64,000 bases of DNA, from contig JAUHYZ010000001.1 in assembly GCA_030426245.1 (NCBI GenBank), positions 310,001 to 374,000 of the forward strand, in the 5' to 3' direction. Origin of the DNA: Alphaproteobacteria bacterium. GTDB taxonomy: Bacteria > Pseudomonadota > Alphaproteobacteria > Sphingomonadales > Sphingomonadaceae. The position numbers and the translations under genes are program-made. The notes under the pieces are model-generated. The model searched no databases. It had not been told where the DNA came from and worked only from the letters and a program-made list of their open reading frames with translations. Positions within the stretch are counted from its first letter, which is position 1. Each line of letters opens with the position of its first letter. This document shows positions 35,893 through 43,863 of this stretch, in pieces.

Positions 35893-37287
35893 ATGAAGAG
35901 CAAATTTGGCAGCTTCGTCGCAGCGCTCCTGCTCTGCGGCACTTCGCAAACCGCGATGGCGCAGGAATCGGGCGTTTCGATGTCCGAAGCGATTGCGGTG
36001 GCAATGTCTGTGAACCCGGAGATCATCCAGGCGCAGATGAACAAGGAAGCCATCCAGTTCGAACGCAAGCAGGCCCAGGGCCTGTTCGCCCCGCGCGTCG
36101 ATGTGGAACTTTCCGCAGGTGCCCGGCGCCTGGAAAACAATACGCGCCGCAATCTGGGAATTGCGGATGATTGGCTCAACCCGCTTGAAGCCAGCGCGAT
36201 CGCGGACTGGACGGTGCTCGATTTCGGCCGCCGCGACGGCGAGCTGAAGCGTCAGGCTTCCCGGGTCGATGGTGCATCCTTGCGCGTTGTCGAGCGTTCG
36301 GAGTTCATTGCCCTTCAGGTGGCGCGTCAATATCTGGACGTGCTTCTGCAGCAGCGCATTGCCGCCGCTTCCGAAGACAACGTGACGTTCCATCGCAACC
36401 TGGTGAATGATCTGGGCGAAGGCGTCGATCAGGGATCGATCAGCGTTGCGGATCTGCAGCAGGCCAATGAACGGCTCGAAGCAGCAGTGGTGAAGCAGGT
36501 CGAAGCCGAGCAGTCGCTGGAAGAAGCGAAGATTTCGCTGCGCTCGCTCACCGCTCTGGATATCGATCAGGTCATGCTGCCGCCCAATCTCGCCAGCGCG
36601 CTTCCGCCCACGCTGACGGATGCCATCGGCCAGGCGCGCACCAACAATCCGCGCGTTCGCGAGGCGATGGCGGATGTCGATGCCGCCAATGCGTTGGCCG
36701 ATTCCGCCAAGGGCGATCTCTTCCCCAAGATCGGGGTAGAGGCGCGCGGCCGCATCGGTGACGATATCGATGGCTTCCAGGGTGAAACCAATGACGTCCA
36801 AGCGCGCGTCTATCTGCGCTGGAACGTCTTCGACGGCGGGATCAACCGTGCCAAGCTGCAGGAAATGGTGCGCCGCGCGAGCGAAGCCCGTTACAATCTG
36901 CACAAGATGTCGCGCGATGCCGAAGAAGATGTTCGCATTGCCTGGAACGCGATGGAAAAGCTTTCGAGCGTGACCGAGGCACTGACCCGTCAGAGCCAAG
37001 TCAGCGACGATCTGCTGCTTTCCTATCGCAGCCAGTTCAATGTCGGCCGGCGCTCTCTGCTCGACGTTCTCGATTCCCAGAACACGCGCTACAACACGCA
37101 GGTCCGGCTCGAAACTTCGCGCTTTTCCGAATTGTTTGCGCAGTATCAGACGCTTGCGGCCGTAAATGGCTTCCTGGATGCCCTGCAGATCATGCCGGGC
37201 GCAGGTGCGGGCGAGAATGAGCGTGAACGCTTCGATTACGGCCCGACGGTACCGGCTGAAATGCAGCGGCGGGTGAATCCGAAGTAG
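35893..37287 (+). CDS. TolC/LapE-family outer-membrane channel of the type I system
   Basis: Outer-membrane efflux channel, 464 residues, with a signal peptide ending in AMAQ. It has the two repeated TolC helical halves (VNPEIIQAQMNKEAIQFERK; TDAIGQARTNNPRVREAMAD), the typical SYRSQFNVGRRSLLDVLDSQ in the second half, and few Cys. It is 15 bases after the OmpA-like gene and supplies the outer-membrane part of the adhesin exporter. AGAGGAG precedes the ATG. Confidence 0.93.
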   Translation: MKSKFGSFVAALLLCGTSQTAMAQESGVSMSEAIAVAMSVNPEIIQAQMNKEAIQFERKQAQGLFAPRVDVELSAGARRLENNTRRNLGIADDWLNPLEASAIADWTVLDFGRRDGELKRQASRVDGASLRVVERSEFIALQVARQYLDVLLQQRIAAASEDNVTFHRNLVNDLGEGVDQGSISVADLQQANERLEAAVVKQVEAEQSLEEAKISLRSLTALDIDQVMLPPNLASALPPTLTDAIGQARTNNPRVREAMADVDAANALADSAKGDLFPKIGVEARGRIGDDIDGFQGETNDVQARVYLRWNVFDGGINRAKLQEMVRRASEARYNLHKMSRDAEEDVRIAWNAMEKLSSVTEALTRQSQVSDDLLLSYRSQFNVGRRSLLDVLDSQNTRYNTQVRLETSRFSELFAQYQTLAAVNGFLDALQIMPGAGAGENERERFDYGPTVPAEMQRRVNPK

Positions 37288-37322
37288 AAAGGGCGTTCCG
37301 CTGTCAGGCGGCGCGAACAATT

Positions 37323-39461
37323 ATGGCGAATGGCGAACTCGGCGCGGCACTGCCGCATGATGCACTGATTGCGTGTATATCCGAGTTCGCCTCGCGTTTC
37401 GGAATTCCGTTTTCCGCCAATCTGCTGCGCACGCTTGCGCGCAGCCCTGATGGCAGCCTGCCGTTCCATCAGATGGGGCCGGCGCTCGAACTGATCGGCC
37501 TCAATTTCGAAGAGCGCTCTCCGGCCAAGCTGCCGGTGCGCGAGGATCTTTATCCGGCCATCGTCCAACTCAAGAATGGCAGCACCATCGTGGTGCACGA
37601 AATCAGGGAGAAGGATCTCCTTGTCTGGCGTCCGGGCGATGACGAAGGAACATGGGTTTCCCACGACTCGATTGCGGAGGAATTCGGCGGCGGGTTCTTC
37701 ACGGTCATCGGCGATCCTAGCAGCCTGCGCGACCGCGAGGCGCCCTGGCACGCCAAGGGGCGCCATCACTGGTTCTGGAGCGAGCTGAGGAAGGAAGCGC
37801 GCGCCTTCCGGCCGGTGCTGCTCGCTTCGCTGATCATCAACCTGCTTGCGCTGGCGCTGCCGTTGTTTTCGCGGGCAGTGTATGACCGCGTCATTCCCAA
37901 CAGCGCCACCTCCACACTGTGGGTGCTCGCGCTGGGCGTCGTCATCGCATTCTCCTTCGAATATGCCTTGCGCGTGGCGCGCTCCAACGTGATCGAGCAG
38001 ATCGGGCGCAGGCTGGATCTCAGGCTTTCCCAGAAGATCTACGGCCGCCTGCTGGCGACCCCGCTCAGTGCCAAGCAAGGCAATACCGGCGCCCTGGCGG
38101 CGCGCGTTTCCGAATATGCCCTGGTGCGCGACTTCTTCGGTTCGACCACGATCGTGCTGATCGTCGACATGTCGTTCCTCGTGCTGTTCGTGGCCGTGAT
38201 CGCCTATATCGCCGGCTGGCTTGCTCTCATCCCGGTTGTGGCGATGGCGGGCATGGCCATCGCCGGCTATTTTCTGCAGCGCAAGGTCGTTCAGGCCGCG
38301 CGCGATGCCCAGGCCGATTACGGCCTGCAGCAGACATTGCTGGTAGAATCTATTGCCGGCATGGAAACGCTCAAGAGCATGGCGGGCGAGGGCGGAATGG
38401 TCGGCCGCTGGTATGGGCTGGCCGAAATGGGAACCGCTTCGCAAAGGCGCCTGCGGGAGATCAATACTGCGGCAGTCAGCCTGGCGACGACATTTCAGCA
38501 GGCCTCCACAATCTCGCTTATTATCGGCGGCTATTACCTGTTCGATTCCGGCGCGATCACAATGGGCACGATTATAGCGATCGTCATGCTGGCTTCGCGT
38601 TCGCTTGCACCGGCGGGGCAGATCGCCTTCCTGCTGACCAAGGGACGCCAGGCCAGGGAGACGCTGGACAGCATCGAGCGGCTGTTTGAAGTGGAAGACG
38701 AACGCAAGGAAGGCAGCATCTCCGCACCGGCGGTTGTCAGGTCCGGGGAAATCCGCTGCGAGAACATGGAATTCCGCTATCCCGACGCGCCGACGGCGGC
38801 GTTGGACGGCATCAACCTGAGGATCAAGCCGGGCGAAAAGATCGCCATTATCGGGCGTGTGGCGTCCGGCAAATCCACGCTGGGGCGCATCCTTTGCGGC
38901 CTCTACCGCCCGACGGACGGGGCGATGCTGATCGACGGGATCGACAGCCGCCAGTTCCGCCCGCAGGACATTCGCGAGGCGTTCCGCTTCGTGGGGCAGG
39001 ACGCCAACCTGTTCACCGGCACGGTAAAGGACAATCTCACGCTTGGCCGGAGCGATGCGGATGACGCGGCGCTGGTCGAGGCGCTGCGGACCACCGGCGC
39101 GGACCAGTTCATCGGCCGCGACGCGAGCGGGTTCGACCGGCTCGTGGGCGAGCATGGCCGGCGCCTCTCGGGCGGGCAGCGTTCCTTCATCGCGCTTGCC
39201 AGAGCCTTCGTTTCGCCTGGCCGCCTGCTCTATCTGGACGAGCCCACCGGGGCCATGGACAGCCAAACCGAGAAACTATTCGTGGAGCGGTTGTCCCAAT
39301 CTCTGACGCCGGAACAGACATTGGTTATTTCAACCCATAGACCGGCACTTTTTTCGATATGTGACCGCCTTATCGTACTGGACAATGGGCGTGTCGTGGC
39401 GGACGGTCCCAAGGAACAGGTCATCGCTGCATCGGGTAGCGGTGCAGGATCAATGACGTGA
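37323..39461 (+). CDS. Type I secretion ABC transporter, LapB-like
   Basis: Inner-membrane ATPase that drives adhesin export, 712 residues. The N-terminal domain (about 1-140) is C39-peptidase-like but has no catalytic Cys-His pair, as in LapB/RtxB. Transmembrane region about 165-430. The nucleotide domain has Walker A GRVASGKST (about 511), signature LSGGQ (about 614) and Walker B LLYLDEPTGAMD (about 635). The stop overlaps the next gene (GTGA), so it is coupled with the cell-wall hydrolase. Confidence 0.94.
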   Translation: MANGELGAALPHDALIACISEFASRFGIPFSANLLRTLARSPDGSLPFHQMGPALELIGLNFEERSPAKLPVREDLYPAIVQLKNGSTIVVHEIREKDLLVWRPGDDEGTWVSHDSIAEEFGGGFFTVIGDPSSLRDREAPWHAKGRHHWFWSELRKEARAFRPVLLASLIINLLALALPLFSRAVYDRVIPNSATSTLWVLALGVVIAFSFEYALRVARSNVIEQIGRRLDLRLSQKIYGRLLATPLSAKQGNTGALAARVSEYALVRDFFGSTTIVLIVDMSFLVLFVAVIAYIAGWLALIPVVAMAGMAIAGYFLQRKVVQAARDAQADYGLQQTLLVESIAGMETLKSMAGEGGMVGRWYGLAEMGTASQRRLREINTAAVSLATTFQQASTISLIIGGYYLFDSGAITMGTIIAIVMLASRSLAPAGQIAFLLTKGRQARETLDSIERLFEVEDERKEGSISAPAVVRSGEIRCENMEFRYPDAPTAALDGINLRIKPGEKIAIIGRVASGKSTLGRILCGLYRPTDGAMLIDGIDSRQFRPQDIREAFRFVGQDANLFTGTVKDNLTLGRSDADDAALVEALRTTGADQFIGRDASGFDRLVGEHGRRLSGGQRSFIALARAFVSPGRLLYLDEPTGAMDSQTEKLFVERLSQSLTPEQTLVISTHRPALFSICDRLIVLDNGRVVADGPKEQVIAASGSGAGSMT

Positions 39462-40495
39462 CACAGACCGCCACTTTTTCGATTACCAGCCTGACGCATT
39501 GGCCGAAACTTGCCCGGCCCCGGACCGCAACGGCGCTGTGTGCGCTGGCTGCCGCGGGGGCAACCCTGGGCGGCAGCATGCTGTTCTGGCCGGAGGCCAA
39601 GGCTGCGCCGCAGGCCCGGGTGGAAGAGATGCGCCAGCTGGTGGAAACCACCAGCGGAGAGCAGGGCGCCATCCTGCGCGAAGGAGCCGGCGCGGAGGAG
39701 CGCAATGCGCTGATCCCGTCCATGAATCAGCCGGTGGAGCATGCGCGCGCATTCCAGAGCATTCGTGCAGGCACGCCCGCCTATAATGCCGCGCTCAAAT
39801 GCCTTTCCCAGGCGGTTTATTACGAAGCGGCCAACGAACCCATCGCCGGCCGCCGCGGCGTTGCGCAGGTGGTGCTCAACCGCGTGCAGCACCCCGCCTA
39901 TCCCAATTCGGTTTGCGGCGTCGTGTATCAGGGCGCGAACGACCCCGTCTGCCAGTTCAGCTTCACCTGCGACGGCTCTTTGCTGCGCGCACCCGTGCCT
40001 TCCCTTTGGAACAGCGCGCAGCGCGTCGCAGAGGCGGCGCTGGGCGGCTATGTCGAAGATTCGGTCGGTTCGGCGACGCATTACCACGCAGACTATGTGC
40101 TGCCGCGCTGGGCCTATACGCTGGGCAAGATCGACAAGCTTGGCCGGCATATCTTCTATCGCTTCAAGGGCAATGCCGGCAGGTCTTCCTTCCTGACGGC
40201 CCGCTGGTCTGGCAAAGAGGCGATCCCGGCGCTGGATATGGACCGCTTGCGCGGCAAGCTGGCCGCGCGCCATCAGGCCGAGCCGGTGCAGCAATTCGTC
40301 GAAGGGCTGACCGTCACGCATAGCGAGGCCGACCGGCATGCGCGCAACGATGTCGGCGGGCGGATCGACACGACCAAGCAATGGCGGCTGACCATTCCCG
40401 ATCCGGTTTCGGCCAGCCAGACCTATCGCCAGACCGTCGAAGGCCAGAACGAGGCCGATGGACCGGCCATGGAAGAAGGCACGCAGGCCATATGA
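39458..40495 (+). CDS. SleB-type cell-wall hydrolase inside the secretion operon
   Basis: A 345-residue envelope protein with an N-terminal hydrophobic segment (about 25-40, probably a signal peptide ending near AKA-AP) and a hydrolase_2/SleB domain (about 110-230): CLSQAVYYEAANEPIAGRRG, VVLNRVQHPAYPNSVCGVVY, QFSFTCDG. The Glu in YYEAANE is the expected catalytic acid of this lytic-transglycosylase-like family. The GTG start overlaps the ABC transporter stop and its own stop overlaps the adaptor start (ATGA). Such genes are not a normal part of type I secretion operons. A likely role is opening or tailoring peptidoglycan for the exporter; this is inference. Confidence 0.88.
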   Translation: MTQTATFSITSLTHWPKLARPRTATALCALAAAGATLGGSMLFWPEAKAAPQARVEEMRQLVETTSGEQGAILREGAGAEERNALIPSMNQPVEHARAFQSIRAGTPAYNAALKCLSQAVYYEAANEPIAGRRGVAQVVLNRVQHPAYPNSVCGVVYQGANDPVCQFSFTCDGSLLRAPVPSLWNSAQRVAEAALGGYVEDSVGSATHYHADYVLPRWAYTLGKIDKLGRHIFYRFKGNAGRSSFLTARWSGKEAIPALDMDRLRGKLAARHQAEPVQQFVEGLTVTHSEADRHARNDVGGRIDTTKQWRLTIPDPVSASQTYRQTVEGQNEADGPAMEEGTQAI

Positions 40496-41790
40496 ACGCC
40501 GCAGCGCTCAAACGGATCAATTTCGGCGAGCTGCGCCAGACGGTCGCGCGCTGGGATGCCAATCGCAAGCTGATCGCGATCAGTGCGACCGGCCTGTTCC
40601 TGTTCGTGGTCTGGGCCAGCCTCACCAGTGTGGACGAGCTGACGCGGGGCATGGGCAAGGTGATCCCGTCCAGCCAGTCGCAGGTTGTGCAGGCCGCCGA
40701 TCCGGCAGTAGTGAAAGAGATTCTCGTCCGGGCAGGCCAGTCGGTCAAACAGGGCGAATTGCTTGTCCGGCTGGACGATACGGAAGCCTCTTCCCAGCTC
40801 GGGCAATTGCAGACGGAGAATGAACGCCTGGCCATGCGCGCCGAAAGGCTGCGGCAGGAAGCCGGCGGCGAGGGCCTGGGCTGCGAGCCGGGAACGGCCT
40901 GCGCGGAGGAACAGCGTCTCCTGGAAGTGCGCCAGGCCGCTGCGCAGAGCCAGCAGGCATCCTTGGCCGCTGCAGTGGAGCAGCGCCGCCGAGACTTGTC
41001 GGAAGGGCAGGCCACGGTCAGCTCGCTGGAAAACAGCCTGCGCCTTGCGCGGGAACAGGTCCAGATGCTGGAACCGCTGGCCGAAAAGGGCATCGTTCCG
41101 CAGACCGAACTGCTGAGCGCGCAGCGCGAAATGGTCGACATACAGGGCCGCCTGTCCGCCGCGCGGCAGGGCGTGGCACGGGCGCAGGCCGCAGTGGCCC
41201 AGGCCCGGGCAGATCTGAACTCCGCCAGGCTGGATTTCCGCCAGCAGGCGCTATCCGAGCGCAGCGAGCTGGAAACCCGGATCGCCGTGAACGAAGAAAC
41301 GATCCGCGGCGCGGCCGCCAGGCGCGAACGCAATGAATTGCGCGCGCCGGTCAACGGCATCGTAAACGATGTGCAGATCACGACAGTCGGCGGCTTCGTC
41401 TCGCCGGGCGAACAGCTGATGCAGATCGTGCCGGTCGGCGACAAATTGTTGGTCGAAGCGCGCATCCGCCCTAGCGACATCGCCTTCATCAAGGTTGGCG
41501 ATCCCGCCACGGTGAAAGTGACGGCCTACGATTTTTCGATCTATGGCGGGCTGAAGGGCAAGGTTGCGCAGGTTTCGGCGGACAGCGTCTATGACGAGGC
41601 CGAGCGCGAGGCCTATTACATTGTGCTGGTGGAGACCGATCAGTCCTATATCGGCAAGAACGAGCAGCAATTCCCGATCCTGCCGGGCATGATCTGCGAT
41701 GTGGAAATCATCACCGGCAGCAGGAGTATCCTGTCCTACCTGTTCAAGCCGATCGAAACGGCATTCGGCGAAGCTCTGACGGAGCGGTGA
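40492..41790 (+). CDS. HlyD/LapC-family periplasmic adaptor of the type I system
   Basis: Membrane-fusion protein of 432 residues joining the ABC transporter to the TolC-like channel. It has one N-terminal transmembrane helix (about 28-45), a biotinyl-lipoyl half near 80-100 (VLVRAGQSVKQGELLVRLDD-like segment), a long coiled-coil hairpin (about 105-270) and a C-terminal beta-barrel (LRAPVNGIVNDVQI, GGFVSPGEQLMQIVPVGDKL). The ATG at 40492 overlaps the SleB gene stop. Last gene of the adhesin operon. Confidence 0.93.
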   Translation: MNAAALKRINFGELRQTVARWDANRKLIAISATGLFLFVVWASLTSVDELTRGMGKVIPSSQSQVVQAADPAVVKEILVRAGQSVKQGELLVRLDDTEASSQLGQLQTENERLAMRAERLRQEAGGEGLGCEPGTACAEEQRLLEVRQAAAQSQQASLAAAVEQRRRDLSEGQATVSSLENSLRLAREQVQMLEPLAEKGIVPQTELLSAQREMVDIQGRLSAARQGVARAQAAVAQARADLNSARLDFRQQALSERSELETRIAVNEETIRGAAARRERNELRAPVNGIVNDVQITTVGGFVSPGEQLMQIVPVGDKLLVEARIRPSDIAFIKVGDPATVKVTAYDFSIYGGLKGKVAQVSADSVYDEAEREAYYIVLVETDQSYIGKNEQQFPILPGMICDVEIITGSRSILSYLFKPIETAFGEALTER

Positions 41791-41836
41791 CCGGTCCGAT
41801 CGAATCTCCCGGGCCAGTTGCCCGCGGGAAAGCCCA

Positions 41837-42817
41837 TCAATACCCGTGGAGCCAGGACGTCCTGTCGTTGAAGCTGATGACGGGCCGGTAATCGTTGCTG
41901 GCCGAGGCGTCGAGCACGGTGTTGGTCGCATTGTCCAGCAGGTAATATTCCCCGCCCATGCGCACCACCAGCAGGGCATGATCCGCATTGCGCGCCAGAT
42001 CGCGGGCAATGGTCAGGAACATGTCGTCACGGTGTACTCCTGCAGCGGCCAGCATCTGCATCTTCAGGATCGCGATATCCTCGCAGTCGCCTTTCCCCAG
42101 GTCCAACGTCGTGCGCGCATTGGCCCAGTGATCGGCCTTGCCGTAAAGCGCCCGGTCTTCGACATAGCGGATGCGGTCGTTGGCCCAGCTATTCACCTGT
42201 TCCAGCAGTTCGACGCCAGAAGCGCGTCCTGCGCCCAGATAGCGGGTGAGCCGGGCATTGGAGATACCGTCGGAGCGGACGCGGTTCCAGGACTTGTCGA
42301 ACATCGTGCGGCGGATCGTCACACGCTTGCTCGCCAGGAAATCGTCGCGGGAGTAGCTGCGGGCGGCTTGCGCCATTTCCGGGGCGGCCTTGGTGGCGGC
42401 CAGAGCGCTCGTGTCGGCGCCGGCGCTTTCCGCGCAGAACGAAGGCATGGAGCGGGTGGCGCCCAAAGCGGGCTGCAAGCCCTTGGCGCGGGCCAGGGCG
42501 GAGCTGTCATCTGCCCCGTTCGAAGCAAATGCCGGCTTGTTCGCGGAGGCCTGCTGCATGCGCATGAGCTCCAGCTTGCTGGGCGAACCGCCAAGGATCG
42601 CCGCGCTCTTGCTTTGCGCAAGGGGTGCCAGAGCTGCTGGAGCCGGGGCGGCCACGCTGGGGGCGCTGCAGCTCGTGGCGATGGCCGAATAGACTGCACT
42701 GGGCGCGAAGATCGCGCTCGCGGCCAGCGAAGCGCTGGCTTGCGCCGGGCTCGCCGCCGCGGCCAGAGCCATTGCGGCGCCGCAACCGAGTGCATGAAGG
42801 GGAGCTTTTGCTCGCAT
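41837..42817 (-). CDS. lapG: LapG-type periplasmic transglutaminase-like cysteine protease
   Basis: Releases LapA-class adhesins by cutting their N-terminal retention module. It has 326 residues; the catalytic triad fits C245 (GKGDCEDIAIL), H280 (RNADHALLVV) and D295 (YLLDNATN). Motifs such as ARTTLDLGKGDCED are typical of bacterial transglutaminase-like Cys proteases. A signal peptide ends near AQA-SAS. LapG proteins are usually 200-230 residues; here about 130 Ala-rich residues separate the signal from the catalytic domain. It is convergent with the adhesin secretion operon (46-bp gap). LapD, its usual c-di-GMP-sensing partner, is not in the window. Confidence 0.9.
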   Translation of the reverse strand: MRAKAPLHALGCGAAMALAAAASPAQASASLAASAIFAPSAVYSAIATSCSAPSVAAPAPAALAPLAQSKSAAILGGSPSKLELMRMQQASANKPAFASNGADDSSALARAKGLQPALGATRSMPSFCAESAGADTSALAATKAAPEMAQAARSYSRDDFLASKRVTIRRTMFDKSWNRVRSDGISNARLTRYLGAGRASGVELLEQVNSWANDRIRYVEDRALYGKADHWANARTTLDLGKGDCEDIAILKMQMLAAAGVHRDDMFLTIARDLARNADHALLVVRMGGEYYLLDNATNTVLDASASNDYRPVISFNDRTSWLHGY

Positions 42818-43392
42818 ACGCCCGGTTTTGACGCATGCGGGTCAAGACATAGTGGCCAAGTCTGGTAAATGGCCCGTTAGGAATCCGGCAAAATTCTGCC
42901 GGAAAATAAACGGAAAAATGGCAGAAAACTGCGGCCTGTGGCAAGAATCTGCCGGTTTAGAGCAGGCGCTGCAATTTCTTTCCGCGTGCAGTTGGGCGAA
43001 CAATTCTCGGCCCGAACAGGATGTAGCGTTTGCGGTAGGATACCAGCCCCTTGGCCAGCAGCAGGGACAGGGCCCAGCGGTCGTCCCCGAAAGTGCTGTT
43101 CTTGAGCATGCGGCGTTCTGCTTCGTCCAGATCCAGATTCTGGCCGGCTATATTGTCTGCTTCGTTCAAGATGACCCGTTGCCCCCAGCCAACAACTGCG
43201 GCTTATTGTTACCCCTGCAGTCCCGTTATCGCGGGTATCCGCATTTCGCCAGTTTTCTTGCGGGTAAGATGGCACCTCAAAGGTTGTAGTTGCAGCCACG
43301 CTCATTCGTAGTAAACTCGGTAGCAAGCTCAGCTGTAGAATTCGGGCCGCTTGGCTGTCATCCCGGGCAGGCCGCGACGTATGGAGGATTGC
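42818..43392. other. 575-bp region between lapG and the iron-sulfur subunit gene
   Basis: It holds only one possible small gene (42957-43169, minus). The rest contains AT-rich tracts (42885-42930) and a short CCCG/CGGG hairpin near 43221-43236, with no clear promoter motif. The Shine-Dalgarno for the downstream gene is GGAGG at 43383-43387. Confidence 0.5.
42957..43169 (-). CDS. Possible 70-residue protein, winged-helix-like
   Basis: Coherent charged/hydrophobic composition (DLDEAERRMLKNSTFGDDRW, then LLAKGLVSYRKRYILFGPRI and VRPTARGKKLQ) that resembles a small winged-helix fold. It would start at a TTG (43169) with only a weak G-rich ribosome site; an internal ATG is at 43109. No family is recognised. 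The reading may be chance. Confidence 0.42.
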   Translation of the reverse strand: MNEADNIAGQNLDLDEAERRMLKNSTFGDDRWALSLLLAKGLVSYRKRYILFGPRIVRPTARGKKLQRLL

Positions 43393-43863
43393 ATGGCCTA
43401 TAAGGTATCCATCAATGGCGAGGAGCGCGAAGTCGACGTTCCCGAAGACATGCCGCTCTTGTGGGTGATCCGCAACGAGCTCAACATGGTCGGAACCAAG
43501 TTCGGCTGCGGTATCGGCATGTGCGGTGCCTGCACGGTGCATATTGACGGCCAGGCCGTACGGTCCTGCCAAACGCCTGTCAGTGCAGTGGGCGAGGCCA
43601 AGGTCACCACGATCGAAGCGCTGGAAGAAAGCGCGGTCGGCCGGGCGCTGCAGCAGGCCTGGCTGGAAAAAGACGTGATGCAGTGCGGCTATTGCCAGGC
43701 GGGCCAGCTGATGAGCGCCAGCGCGCTGCTGTCCGAAAATGCTTCGCCCGATGGCAAGCAGATCGACAGCGCCATGTCGGGCAATATCTGCCGCTGCGCC
43801 TGCTACACAAGGATTCGCGACGCCATTGCCATGGTCGCAAAGGAGGGCACGGCCAATGCCTGA
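43393..43863 (+). CDS. [2Fe-2S] subunit of a molybdenum aldehyde oxidoreductase (IorA-like)
   Basis: Electron-transfer subunit, 156 residues. The first cluster is plant-ferredoxin type, C39, C44, C47 and C59 (GCGIGMCGACTVH ... SCQ). The second, C-terminal cluster uses QCGYCQAGQ and GNICRCACYTRI. This matches the small subunit of xanthine-oxidase-family enzymes such as isoquinoline 1-oxidoreductase or aldehyde dehydrogenase. ATG 43393 has GGAGG five bases upstream. The gene overlaps the large subunit by 8 bases. Confidence 0.93.
   Translation: MAYKVSINGEEREVDVPEDMPLLWVIRNELNMVGTKFGCGIGMCGACTVHIDGQAVRSCQTPVSAVGEAKVTTIEALEESAVGRALQQAWLEKDVMQCGYCQAGQLMSASALLSENASPDGKQIDSAMSGNICRCACYTRIRDAIAMVAKEGTANA

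Noticed and set aside
35167-37320. Minus-strand open frame of 717 codons opposite the OmpA-like and TolC-like genes
   Set aside because: It lies antisense to two clear genes, has no family features and follows from their codon bias in GC-rich DNA.
37236-39266. Minus-strand open frame of 676 codons opposite the ABC transporter gene
   Set aside because: Antisense to a clear ABC transporter; Arg/His-rich, no motif.
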